In this document: positions 13,600-24,747 of the stretch, one piece after another
Numbering within the stretch: position 1 is the first letter of the stretch
How the letters are laid out: every line of letters starts with the position of its first letter
Origin: Chrysoporthe austroafricana
Lineage: Eukaryota > Ascomycota > Sordariomycetes > Diaporthales > Cryphonectriaceae
Assembly: GCA_001051155.2 (NCBI GenBank)
Contig: JYIP02000009.1
Coordinates: 1,116,001 to 1,180,000 of the forward strand
Direction: 5' to 3'
Length of the DNA stretch: 64,000 nucleotides
Translations under genes and position numbers: made by a program
The notes under the pieces: generated by a model
What the model was told of the DNA's origin: nothing
Databases searched by the model: none
Seen by the model: the letters and a program-made list of their open reading frames with translations, nothing else

Positions 13600-14086
13600 T
13601 TAATCGGAATAAAATAATTTATTATATTCGATTTCAAAAAAAGGTATTACTATATTCGGATTAAAGAAAACGATATTTGGAAAATAGCTTTTAGGATTCG
13701 TTACCGATACTTTAAATATATAATTTTACTTTTCAAATTTATTAATACGCTTATATCTTTCCAAAAAATAATCAATAATATCTTTCGCAAATACTTAAAT
13801 ATTATTATTATTATCTTAATAATATTTTTATTTTCTCAAAAGATTTTAAAGCATATAAATAATATATACGATAAGTATTTCAGATTTTGCAAAATAATAA
13901 GCTTTTTATTAAATTAAACAAATATTATTTCTATTAATAAAAAATTAATTACTTTAATTATATTATCGAATTAAAAAAATTAATATGCAAAAGAATAAAG
14001 TTTAAGCAATAAAAGAATAGCTTATATTAGAAAATATTAAAAATATTAAAGCTTTTTTTGGATATATTAACTTTTACCGATAATTC
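13600..14086 (+). pseudogene. Reverse transcriptase remnant, copy 4
   Basis: Plus-strand RT domain with stops. Motifs in order are YYYIRIKENDIWK, FKYIILLFKFINTL, the catalytic box YLNNIFIFSKDF and, near the end, IKAFFGYINFYR. Both aspartates of YxDD are Asn. The coding sense is interrupted at 14,086 by the nested element and continues at 24,748 with FIRNYNKIAYSFTDF, the normal following sequence of this RT family. Confidence 0.86.
14082..14086. repeat. Target-site duplication AATTC (left copy)
   Basis: AATTC directly precedes the left LTR and is repeated at 24,743-24,747 directly after the right LTR. Removing the element and one AATTC joins the copy 4 reading frame perfectly. Confidence 0.93.
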
Positions 14087-14293
14087 TAATAGTAAACGTA
14101 CTGAAATATATTCTGAAGCATAGTTTTTCCAAGAAAGTAAATTACGTTAAAGCCTATCAGGGCATTATATAAGCCCCCCGGTAAGGGTATAGCATCTACC
14201 TAGTGAATTTACTGCGTATTTACTAGAAGATTTACTATAAATTTACTAAGCGAATCCATTACGAATTCACTTCGTTTATAGGTTTTGCTATTA
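14087..14293 (-). repeat. LTR of nested chromodomain element (3' LTR in element orientation)
   Basis: 207 bp, TAATAG...CTATTA. Compared by hand with the right LTR there are about 26 differences and all are transitions, with no indel. Identical length and lack of transversions indicate that RIP rather than ordinary age caused the divergence. Confidence 0.92.
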
Positions 14294-14485
14294 ATTGCCG
14301 GCCTTTTATAACCTTTATTTATAAAAAAAGCTAACCGTTAAAAACGTCTTGAGTAGCGGTAATACGATATAGTAAGACTTTGGGTTATACGGCAAGGAAA
14401 AGCATAATAGCACTATTGGACAAAAGAAATTATATAGGAAATAACAATCGTTTTATAAAGCCGACTCGTACCAGAATTCTAATAG

Positions 14486-14575
14486 GTAAATATGCTTATG
14501 CCGGGGATTTGAATAACAAATATGCCTATGCTAGGGATTAAAAGAAAACCTATTTATACCGGGAATTTAGAATTG
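14486..14575. repeat. Short tandem repeat, about 30 bp x 3, near the 3' LTR
   Basis: Three diverged units share a core read as TATGCTTATGCCGGGGATT, TATGCCTATGCTAGGGATT and TATTTATACCGGGAATT, spaced about 30 bp. It lies inside the nested element, about 190 bp from its 3' LTR. Its function is unknown. Confidence 0.55.
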
Positions 14576-14979
14576 ATCCTTTACTATAATCGGTTTATAT
14601 TTAGAATGGATAAATATATATAATACTTATATATAATAAGGCTAGCCGATATCTAAATATATTTCGGTAATGCTTAATTATATTTACTGCCGAAATATTT
14701 GGTATAGATATAACCAAAAATTAAAATTGCTTATAGATATTAATAGAAAGTATAGCTTTCAAATAATAGAATATTAAATGAATATAATAATAATGAATGT
14801 AAAATGAAATTACGATAAGATATATTAATATGCAAAGCTAATAGCCGCATATAGTTATTATATAGCGATATTATAACTAGTTTTTAATATAAATAGCTAG
14901 ATTTATAAATTATTGGAAAAAAGCAATATTATATATTGCTAATAATATTATATCGATAAATAATAGCTATATTTATTAA

Positions 14980-16720
14980 TTAGAAGTAATTTCCCGGGCT
15001 TTAGCAGTAATTTTAAAGTTTAGTAAATTGCAAAAGAATATAGCAAATAGTTCTTCTTTTCCGATATAATTGCAAAAGTCGGTATAATTATAAATATCAA
15101 GCTGCAAAATCTTAACTAGCTTATGCGCTTGGATATAAGACTTGAAGCTTATTATGCGATTTTGGTATTATAAGAACTGAATAGCATTAAAATAGTTTTT
15201 ATTTTCGTTAGCCCATTTCTGAAAAATAGCGTTAAAATCGTAATCCATATCGTCTTTGGTAAAGATAATCTTAATAGCTTTGAAATCGTATTCGAAACGG
15301 AAAATTTGGTTTATAATAAAATATAAGCCCGACCGGTTAGATAAAATAATAAGATCGAGATTGCGGAATTAAATAACGAATTCGTATATATATTTTCTTA
15401 TAATAAAAGGGAAGAAATATTAGATACGATTATTATAGATTCCGATAATACCGAATTTAATATTATTATAAATAGCAAAGCTATTAATAATATAAGGACG
15501 GTTAGTACCGAAATTGCCTTTCTAGGTAAAATTATAGCGTATATATTCTTTGAATATATAAAGGGCTAGTATGCAGTAATATATCGCAATTTCGGCTTTA
15601 ATAGCTTTGGATTTGAGGTTATATTTGATAGATAAGGCGGAAATAGCGCAAAGCATAGCCCGTAAGGGCAAGGTATTATTAATATTAATTTAGGAAGCCT
15701 TGCTTGATATAGCTAATAGATTAGCTATATTTAGTAAATTGTTTTCGATTAAGTCGATAATATTATTTATAATTCGATAGCGCTTGATTAGCATTATAAA
15801 ATTTCGCTTTATTATAGCAAATAAGCTTAGATTAGCGATTAGTATAATAGGTTCGGGAACTTTAAGCTTGGCTAAAACTGGCTTAATATTTTTAGCTATT
15901 TTCTTCTAAGCAGCAAAAGCTATATTACGATTATATTCGTAAACTATAATAACTTCTGCTATATTAGTTATATAGCATACGGTATCTATTTCCCTTTTAA
16001 TAAAGTTGCTATAATCGCTTAATATTATTTATTTAGCCTTATCTTTAATATAATGGCCATATTCATTTCGTAAGCGATCGTTTTTCGATATTATAATAGG
16101 AAATAGGACGCGATAAGCTATTAATAGAATATATAAGGCAGGGATAAGATTACGAATAATAAGTGAATTCGGAGTAAATTCAAGCAATATTCCTTTAATA
16201 AAGTTATCTATTAATCTATTATTTATATTTTCGTTCGTAATAGCATTCGCATTAATAAGGGTATTTGGATAAAATTCTTATCTTTTATAAATAGGGTTAG
16301 AACGGTTAATTTATAATAGTATAGAGTATCGTAAAATAAATTCTTAAGCTTCTTTAATAATTAGCAGCCGATTAATATTGCCGCTACTTAATTCGGTATT
16401 AAGGATATAAATATTATATTCAATTTCTCAGTTTATTATATCAGTATAACCCTTATTGATTAATATCCAATAAAAGGCTATTGTATAAGCTTTTTAATAG
16501 CGAAAGAAATCGCTTAAATAGTTTTTCGTTACGTAAGTATTACAGTAGAAACGGCTTTCGCTATTATATAAGTATATAGCCTACTGATATCTTTCTAGGG
16601 AAAAGCAGTCCTTAAGCGATACTTTGTAAACGTATTTAGCATATTATATAATCTTGCTTTTTTAGCAAACTTTGGAAAGTTCTTCTTGGGATATAGAATA
16701 CAGTATTGCATAAAAATTAA
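14980..16720 (-). pseudogene. Unknown third ORF of the nested element (env position), degenerate
   Basis: The minus strand has a long protein-like frame of more than 500 codons interrupted only by TAA/TAG codons of the kind RIP makes from CAA, CAG or TGG. Readable stretches include GYTDIINWEIEYNIYILNTE (about 16,400-16,460), FTPNSLIIRNLIPALYILL (about 16,120-16,180), VPEPIILIANLSLFAII (about 15,810-15,870) and FEYDFKAIKIIFTKDDMDYD (about 15,240-15,300). I do not recognise the family, and it does not look like gag, protease, RT, RNase H or integrase. It lies between the pol chromodomain and the 3' LTR, on the same strand as pol, where some LTR elements carry an env or other third gene. It could instead be captured host sequence or an older insertion. 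The frame near 16,500-16,720 is uncertain, because a second frame is also open there. Confidence 0.6.
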
Positions 16721-17167
16721 GTATAGCTAAATATACCGTTTCTTATTAATCTTGGTCTTATAGCGAAGCATTTACGGAAAAATACGATTTAATAATTGCG
16801 TAATATATTTTAATTTTAGTAATATTAATAGCTTTATTAATATAATCTTTACGGGTTTACGGAAGCTTAGCAAAATAAAGCGAAATTAATAATAATACTA
16901 GCTTAATACTTAAAAATAATATTCAAAAGTATAATGAAAAATAGTAATAATAAAGCAATACGGCTAGCTATAATAAGTAAATAGGGATAATAGTCGTAAG
17001 CGCGCTAGTAAAAAGAAGAAAACAAAATGAATTTACTAGCAATTTACGAAATAATAGCCTTTTGCATTTGCTAGAAATTTATTTGCTTTACTTAACAATC
17101 GCTTTTATTTTAATATACGCTTATTGTATTGCGAGTTCTTTCGATTTCTTAAAGCAAATAGATTAGC

Positions 17168-17500
17168 TTATTCCAGTATATTTTCTGTTCGTAAGTCGCG
17201 TTTTGGCTTATTTCGTTTTCGTAAAGCAATTACGATAATATTTCCCAGTTTAAAGATTTCTTCCGCTAATAGCCGCTTTCGCTTTGCTTTTTCTTGCAAT
17301 TCGGCTATAGCTTCGCATTTCCGTTCAAAATTACATATTATTTCGTCCGCATTTAAGGCATTATAGGGCATCCATATATTATAATAGCTAGAATAGTTTA
17401 TCCATTTCATTAAATATTCAATTCTGCGCGGATTATATTTATACTTTCGCTTATAGCGGCTAATTATTCTTTCCAGCTTATAATATCGGTAATCTTCCAA
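17168..17500 (-). pseudogene. Chromodomain at the C-terminus of the nested element's pol
   Basis: An open stretch of 110 codons on the minus strand begins with a chromodomain: YYKLERIISRYKRKY, then RRIEYLMKWINYSSYYNIWM, then ALNADEIICNFE. This matches the usual order (Y/E-VE-I-- ... YLVKWxGY...NTWEP ... NAxxIIxxFE), with the Gly of KGY and the Glu of WEP changed. A basic tail follows (residues about 68-105). In chromoviruses this domain sits at the integrase C-terminus and directs integration to heterochromatin. It is one of the longest unbroken frames in the AT-rich half. Confidence 0.85.
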
Positions 17501-17849
17501 ATATTTCTCGATATCCGGATCCTTTAATATATTTATTAAGTCTTAATATATAAAATTATATCTATAGGAATTTATCTTAAAAAAGTTTGCAAGCATTAAT
17601 TATATTATTAAAATTACTAGATAAATATATATATAGAGAGCTAATTTCAATTTATATATTAAGTTTTTTATTTTTCGAATAATTTGGAAAAATCTTATTT
17701 TCTATTATAAAAATTTCAGAAATAAATTATTTAGCAATAAATACTTATAGCTTAAACGAATATATACTTAATTATTTAATTCGAAAACTATTTGGCAATA
17801 ATGCTTATTATATTGCAATTTAGCTATTATTTGTATTTCGGTAATAAAA

Positions 17850-18500
17850 AGTTAAGCTTTTTCCTGGAAGATTTTTTTTATTAGGAATATTATATCCCTT
17901 ATTTACTAGCCCGATAATAAGTTAAATCCGAATAATATTTGGCTAGCTAAATATTTTGTAATTCGGTTATATATATTATTTAAATTGAATTATAATGCTA
18001 GTATTATCTCAGTCTATTTTGCATTAGAGTAAGCGATTATAAAATGCCGAATTGCTATTTCAATTATTCAGTTTTTTATTTCAAATTGCCTATCCGTTTG
18101 CGGATACGAAACGATAGAATAAGCAAGTTTCGTTCCGATAGCTTTTTATAAATATTTCTAGAATTCCGATAGGAATTTCGAATTTCTATCTGAAATAATC
18201 CTCTTAAATATTCCCTAACTAATAATATAAAATATTTATAAGATAAAAGTTACTTAGTTTGCTATAATATATATTGCGTTACTTAATATAATAATCGTAA
18301 TTTTGGAATATTTATTTGTAATTGTAAGAAATATATCTAAGAATAGCATTTTAACTAAAGCTTATATAATATTTATAAATAATATTATCGATAGTCTTAT
18401 AATAAAGTCTATAATAATAGTATAGAATGAGATTAATAGAGATAATATAAGCTGCATTTCTTTTAAAAGTTGCTATAAGTCGTTTTTATTCTCGTTATAA
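17850..18500 (-). pseudogene. Integrase core remnant of the nested element
   Basis: The minus strand reads IIIDFI near 18,410, then FLTITNKYSK near 18,310, then IISDRNSKFLSEFQKYL near 18,150-18,200, and a YPQTDRQFE-type stretch near 18,100. These are the segments around the first and second acidic residues of a Ty3/gypsy integrase core (D...DRxxKFxS...TDGQTE). Interrupting stops are TAA/TAG. Confidence 0.78.
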
Positions 18501-19599
18501 GCTTAATATATCGATATATAATTGCGTATTTTAGCATAGCAATATTTAATAATAAATCGATTTATTAAGTTATATTATATACAGTTTATATTAAAATAGT
18601 ATTTTCTATCGTAAGCTTCCTTAATAAAATTCAATGCTATTTTATTTGAAATGCATAATCGTTATTTCCCGTAATAATTTTTGAGAAATAATAAGCTATT
18701 ATAATCTAATATGAAAGGTAATCGGGCAATTTTATTTGAGTCTTTTAGTTATTCGATTATTCTGGATTATAAAAAGTATTTTTTGTATCCTTTCTTAATA
18801 TGCTTTTTCATTTCGCTATTTATAAATATTTTATTAAAAACTTGGATAAGTTCGTTTTTTTATATCTTATTTAGAACGCTTTCGTTATCGATAGGTTTCT
18901 GAATAAATAGCAATTTTGATATAGCATTTGCGAAAACGTTCGATTTTCCCGGTATATAATATACTTTCAAATCGAATTGGCTTAAATATTCCGAAACGAA
19001 AATTAATCGCATATTTGCTTTAATCTTATTTATTATATTTATAAATAACGAATAAATAATACTAATTATTATTGCGTAATCGATAAAGATATAAATTAGT
19101 TTAACTCAATTCGATTTTATTATCGTTTTCAGCTTTTATATTAGCTATATTAGATAAGCTATTTCTAGCTTTATAAGCCAATACTTTCGTTTTATTTCGT
19201 TAATCGTTTTGCTTAAATAAAAAATTAGTTATACGGTTATATTTGCTATTAGCGATATTCTATTCTATATATAATCGTTTGCTAATTGGAAAATAATGCT
19301 TGAAAACCCTATTTCTTTAAATATATCTAATTAAATAAAAAGAAATTTGTCTGGGATATAATAAAATAAAGCATTTTTAGCTTCCAAAGCTATTTTGAAA
19401 TTATAAAAACTATTAATTTTATCTAATATTGAGTCGAAAGTAGCTTGCGTAATATAGTTTCGCTATCTTATACTTAAAAATAAATAATTCGATTAGCAAG
19501 CTTCGTTTAATATCTTAATTTTCTTTTTCTGAAATAGATTGATTTTATAACTATATTTAGGAATTAGATAGCATAAATATCCTATAAATCCAATAAACT

Positions 19600-20560
19600 T
19601 TTCCAATTATTAGAATATTTTAAGGAATTCCAGGTCGCGAATAGCTTGTATCCGGTATTCCGTATTGGAAATTCCGAATCCGTTTACTTTGAATCTTAAG
19701 ATCTGGACTGAAAGATATTCAAGAAACGACTTAAGTCTAGCTAATAAAATATTTTTGCGTAAAAATAATGAGAAAATAGTTTGTAAGTATTGCAAATAGT
19801 CTTATTTTATAGTTAAATAAATAACGATATCGTTTATAAAAGCGGAAGCAAACTTATAATATAATTATAAGAATTGATTTATAAAATGCTAGATATAGAA
19901 TAATAAATTTCGAAATCTTATAAGTAGAACTTTTATTCTTTTTTAATTATAATAATTAATAATAGTAAATCGGTTTCTATAATCTGGATATATTAAGAAT
20001 TAATAGAAAAATTGCTATATATTTATTATTGTAATATATATTTTTCTTTTTAGCTATTTAATAATCTCTTGCTATAATAATAAGGGATAAATATTGAAAA
20101 TTAAAACTTTATTCAAAGTATATAAATCGATTATTATATATCCTTTCTTTTAGCTATTTATATTCCTCTAAACTATAAAAATTAATAAACCGAATAGCAT
20201 TGCATTTATAACTTATTTAGCTTGATTTTGCTAGTATAATTTATTCAAAATTTCATTAATTACTTCTTAATTTTCTTTATTTGAATAATATAGCTTTTAT
20301 TTTATTTTTTAATTTTGCTATTTTTCGACCAAATCGACTTTTATCTATTAATCGATTAGCATATTAATAGGATTTGTATTTTTAAAAACTCTAATATATG
20401 CTTGTACTAATTTTATAATTTTATAAAGAAATTCCGGTAAATATTTGCAAATATATATACCGAAATTAATTTCTAATTCTTTAATAACTTTATCTTTCCG
20501 GATTTCCAGTTTATTACTATTTTCGAGATAATTTCTTATTTCGGGAGTTTCCATATCCGG
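19600..20560 (-). pseudogene. Reverse transcriptase and upstream linker of the nested element
   Basis: Two open pieces on the minus strand: 20,348-20,554 (PEIRNYLENSNKLEIRKDK..., a linker before RT) and 19,610-19,795 (LQTIFSLFLRKNILLARLK then FEYLSV-like and VNGFGISNTEYRIQAIRDL), which is the segment after the catalytic box. The box itself near 19,820-19,850 reads FASAFINDIVIY, so this family uses an AFIDD-type box with one Asp now Asn. The box differs from the YLDD/YFDD type of copies 1-4, so the two families are distinct. Confidence 0.8.
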
Positions 20561-21499
20561 AAGTTAGTACTTTTCTAACTATTTTCCAGTAATTTCCGCA
20601 ATTTATTAGAAAATATGCTTAATAAATAATAATTAGTCTGAATTCAGCTTTCTTAAAAACTATAACCTATTCTTAATTCGTTAAAAGAGGTATTATTGCG
20701 CGATATAATAATAGTTATCGTAATTCGTTAGCGGGATTATATAATTTATTTAGAATAATTCGACCGTTTTTAGAAATTAGTTTTTCTGGATTTTCAAAAA
20801 GGTTATTGCTTAATTCATTATTAGAATTTCCTTAATCTAATAGCTTATTAAGCAATTCATTTACTCTTTTTATTTCGGCCTAAATAAAAAGGTTATATTT
20901 TTAAGATTCGCTTAATATTAATAGGGATTAGCTTATAAGATTTGGGCAGCATTATTATAATAATCGCGGCTTTTGCTTGCCGGGATTATATTAGCATTCG
21001 GGCAAATATTTCTATTTTCGCTATAATATTACTAAAATAACCAAATTATATAAACAATTTTGAATTCAGAATATCCAATTCGTAAGGAATATTATATTCC
21101 TATTCTAGCAAAATGCTTATTTCTAATTAATCCAATATTCAAATTCCTATTCGAATACGAAATATAATTGAGTAGCTATACTTATTGCTCTGGAAATATA
21201 AGTCGAATTCAGCCTAGCTTTTTGCTAGCGACTAGCTTACGCTTTTAAGCTTAGTTTTTACATTCTAGTTTATTTTCGCTTTAAGGAATTGTATTAGCAA
21301 TTCTTCGGCAATAATATAACGATTAGCGCTTATATCGATATAGATTTCTATATCCAGCTTATTCGAATATGCTTTAACTGCAGCTTTTGCATATATATAG
21401 CTGCTGCTTTAATAAAGCTTAATTATAAATATAGGAATATTATATCTTAAGATTTCTCTTTTCTATATATCGATTTTGGGAAAATTCTATAGCTAATTA

Positions 21500-24000
21500 G
21501 ATAGTTATATAAAGTACTTAATATGGAATATGCTTTCGTTTACCGATAATTTTGCCTTTTCAGCTCGAAAAATCCAGATATTGTTTTCGATTATTACGTT
21601 TTCCTTATTAGCCTGTTTTTCTAACTCGTCCTCTTGCCTTTATAAGTTTTCATTATTTTCGGTTTCTTTATCTTATTTATTGCTATCCGCTATAAACAGA
21701 TTATCGTTTACGGGAAAATAGCTTTTTCGAACTAGCTTATTTTCTTTATCTGAATTATATTGCAATTTTCCGTTATCGATATTGAAATTTGTTAGGGTTA
21801 ATTAAATAAAACGTTTTCTAATATCTTTTCGTACGAATCGATAATAAAAGCGCGATTGGAAGTTTCGGTTTTTTGAAATTAAACTTTTGCTATTATTTAT
21901 AATATTAGTTAATATTTTCCTAGCTGTATTAGAGATATTTTGTTATCTGGCTATCCGCTTTCGTAATTAGTTCCGAATATTTATTAGCTTTTGCTATTAT
22001 TCTGGTAAGAGCTTTCGGAATTCGTATTCCGGAATATATCCAGTACTTTTGGATAAATTTAGCTAATTAAATATCTTTATTAAGCGAGATAAATATTTAA
22101 ATTTTTAAAGCTTAAATCTTCCAGAGCATTTTAGGAATATATTGGCTAGGAAATAAATATTAATATTGAGAAAATTAATAACCGACTTTATAATTTTCCG
22201 TACCGGTTGTACGGGTTTACGAAATAATCTTATTATGCAATATAATTCGAAAATATGCTATATTTCTTATTTCGCTTTGAAACGTTTTTCGAAATCTTTC
22301 GCATTTTCATTTCGATTAAGTTTGTCGAAATATCTAATTATTAATTCTTTATCGATCCGATCCCAAATATTTCTGGCTAAATACGAGTTTGGGTATTCGG
22401 CTAGCTTAATAAATCGATAAACGTAATGAGTAAATTCCAGAATATTGTAATTATTTTATGCGTTTTTTCTGGAATATTATTAAGCATTTAATAAGTCTTT
22501 TGCGATTTTCCGTAATATAGAGAAATCTTTTTTTAATTACTTTTTCTATTAGCTTTAATTATGCTTATACAAAATAAAATCTTTATATTTTTAAAGGAAT
22601 AATATAGAATAAAACCAAATATATATTATTTTAATTAAGTAAGCGGATAAATAAAAGCTGAAATATTTAGCGCGTTTTGCATTTCTAGCTATATATATTT
22701 TATATTAGTTTATAAAAGCTTAAAAGTTTTTTTAGATAATAATTTTGCTATTTATAATAAATATAATTATTAAATTAGTATAATCGTTCCAATTCTTATA
22801 AAATCGGAATTGCCTTATAATTATATTCTTGAATTCCCTATTAATATTAATAAGCAATACTATAAATTCAAATAAATTAAATTAATAAATTCGGGAATTT
22901 TTGGATTGCTTATAGCCGAATATTGGGTTTCGAGAATTATTACTTTTATTATTGCTAGAATTCGATAAATCCGGTAATTTATTTGGCTTATTAACTAATT
23001 CTTTTTAGAAATTAGAATTAATTTCAATATTCGGCTCGGAACTCGAAAATAATCTTTAATTTAATTAATTTCTTACTCTTAATATAAATATTTGCCGGAT
23101 ACGTTTTCTAATATCAGAAAATGCTAGTTTAATAAAATAATATCCGTTATTAGCATAGTATTTCGCGGCCGAAACGGGAAAGAATTCTTTAATAAGTTCC
23201 GATTAAAGCGCTTATATATTAAAAGCTTATTGCAATCGGAATATTTTCTTGAATTCAATATATACTGCCTTTTTCGAAATAAAGCCGTTTTGGTAAATTA
23301 TTTTCATTTCGGGTTGCTGCAAAAACTAATCTAATAAGCTAATAATTAGGGGAAAAAGGGTTAAGTATTTCTGAAAGATAATAATGCAATTATTCGATCT
23401 TCTTTTATCCAGTTTTTTTTCTTTATAGTTTTCTTTTCCGAAAAGCTATAAATAATCCGATAAACCCGATTGGGGCATTAATATACTTTTTGCTATAAAG
23501 TTTATAAGGTTAGCCGGAATAGTTATAATAGAATTTTGTCTAGAAATATTTCGATTCTAAATTCTTATTAGGGAAGAAAAAATATATTTATTTTCTGGAA
23601 TTTATTATTTTTTTTTGCTTTTATCTATTTTTCTTATTATAGCTGAAAAATTCCCGGATTTATCAGTAAATCTAAAATTTAAATTTTCGGTCGAATATCG
23701 TAATGGATAAATATATTTAATTCCGCTATTAGTATTAATATATTCAAGTATATAATGCTTTCGATTTTCGATAAATTATTGCTAAACTAATTTTTTTAAT
23801 AGATTTTCCGAATTATTAAATCGAAAAGTATTTTCGCTTTCGTTTATTTCTATAAGCATTTATTATTATTCTTTTTCCGTTATTGCTTTAGCAAGCTATC
23901 GAAATTTGCAATATTTGGAAAAATCTTCCTAGAATATATTATTTTTTCCTATTTACTAGGATAAATTCTTATCGAAATTCAATTTTCTTCCCTTTTAAAT
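21500..24000 (-). pseudogene. Gag-like and protease region of the nested element
   Basis: The minus strand shows long frames with RIP stops, for example LARNIWDRIDKELIIRYFD and FEKRFKAKYEI around 22,250-22,390, and an acidic, Gln/Glu-rich segment around 21,560-21,700. Position (between leader and RT) and composition suggest gag-protease, but no zinc knuckle or DSG protease box was identified. The ORFs at 21,530-21,721 and 22,166-22,420 on the plus strand are antisense shadows. Confidence 0.5.
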
Positions 24001-24358
24001 CTAGCATTTAAATAATAAAGGCTATCCTTGCTTAATTACTTATGCTTTTGCTTTTTGCAAAAATGCATTAGCTTTTTTAAAATTCTATTTTGCTTTTTCG
24101 TATTGATCGGCCAAAAGTTTCCAATTAACGAAAGCATATACGATTTCGAAAAAAATCTTAATATCCAATATAACTTAATCTTTCTTTTCAGAATCGTTTA
24201 AAGCTTATATAAACTTATATACTTAAGCAGAATATTTAATCTCGATATAATCGATAAGCCGCAATAATAAAACGTTATTGCCGGTAATTGCTATAGTAAA
24301 TTAGCAATAAATTATTAATAAATAATTATAATATCTCTTATAGGAATATTACTTTTAC

Positions 24359-24488
24359 AGAAGCCGATATTTTATAAGACCGATATTTTTATAAGAACCG
24401 ATACTTTATAGAGCCGATACCTTTATAGAAGCTATTATCTTATAAGACCGATATTCTTATAGGAACTATTATTTTACAAAGCCGATAA
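24359..24488. repeat. Tandem repeat, about 17-20 bp x 7, in the leader of the nested element
   Basis: Successive units of the form (A)GCCGATATTTTATAAGA, CCGATATTTTTATAAGAA, CCGATACTTTATAGA and CCGATATTCTTATAGGA run from 24,359 to 24,488. The array is about 50 bp inside the 5' LTR, in the untranslated leader of the minus-strand element. Confidence 0.7.
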
Positions 24489-24535
24489 TCGAAACCCGAT
24501 TACGCAATAAAAGTATGCAAAGCGTAACTACTAAT

Positions 24536-24742
24536 TGATAGTGAACGTACTGAAATATATTCTGAAGCATAGTTTTTCCAAAAAAGTGAATTATGCTAAA
24601 GCTTATCAAAGCATTATATAAGCCTCCTGGTAAAGGTATAGCATCCATTTGGTAAATTCATTGCGTATTTATTAAGGGATTTACTATAAATTTACTAAGC
24701 GAATTTATTACGAATTCACTTCGTCTATAGGTTTTGCTATTA
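24536..24742 (-). repeat. LTR of nested chromodomain element (5' LTR in element orientation)
   Basis: 207 bp, TGATAG...CTATTA, co-linear with 14,087-14,293. It keeps the original TG at its left end where the other copy has TA. Confidence 0.92.
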
Positions 24743-24747
24743 AATTC
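24743..24747. repeat. Target-site duplication AATTC (right copy)
   Basis: Second copy of the AATTC found at 14,082-14,086. It is the first sequence of the resumed copy 4. Confidence 0.93.

Larger units (their letters stand above)
12111..14086 (+). mobile_element. Ty3/gypsy LTR retrotransposon copy 4, left segment (protease to RT)
   Basis: Plus-strand copy of the same family, the reverse complement of copies 1-3; for example 12,487-12,494 pairs with 2,121-2,128 and the coordinate sum of about 14,615 stays constant. The 5' end is missing at the copy 3 LTR. The RT is readable at about 13,620-13,860 (YYYIRIKENDIWKIAF; catalytic box YLNN). At 14,040-14,086 it reaches the conserved FGYxNFYR segment and is cut by the nested element. 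The next residues resume at 24,743 in frame. Confidence 0.87.
14087..24742 (-). mobile_element. Nested chromodomain Ty3/gypsy LTR retrotransposon, 10,656 bp, RIP-degraded
   Basis: A complete LTR element inserted in copy 4. It has two 207-bp LTRs (14,087-14,293 and 24,536-24,742) beginning TGATAG or TAATAG and ending CTATTA, flanked by the 5-bp duplication AATTC at 14,082-14,086 and 24,743-24,747. The coding strand is minus. From right to left I see a tandem-repeat leader, a gag-like region (about 24,000-21,500), RT (about 20,560-19,600), integrase (about 18,500-17,850), a chromodomain (17,168-17,500), and then an extra unknown ORF (about 16,700-14,980) before the 3' LTR. It is large for its class, mostly because of the extra 2.7 kb. 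The clade is inferred from the AFIxD-type RT box and the chromodomain. Confidence 0.92.
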
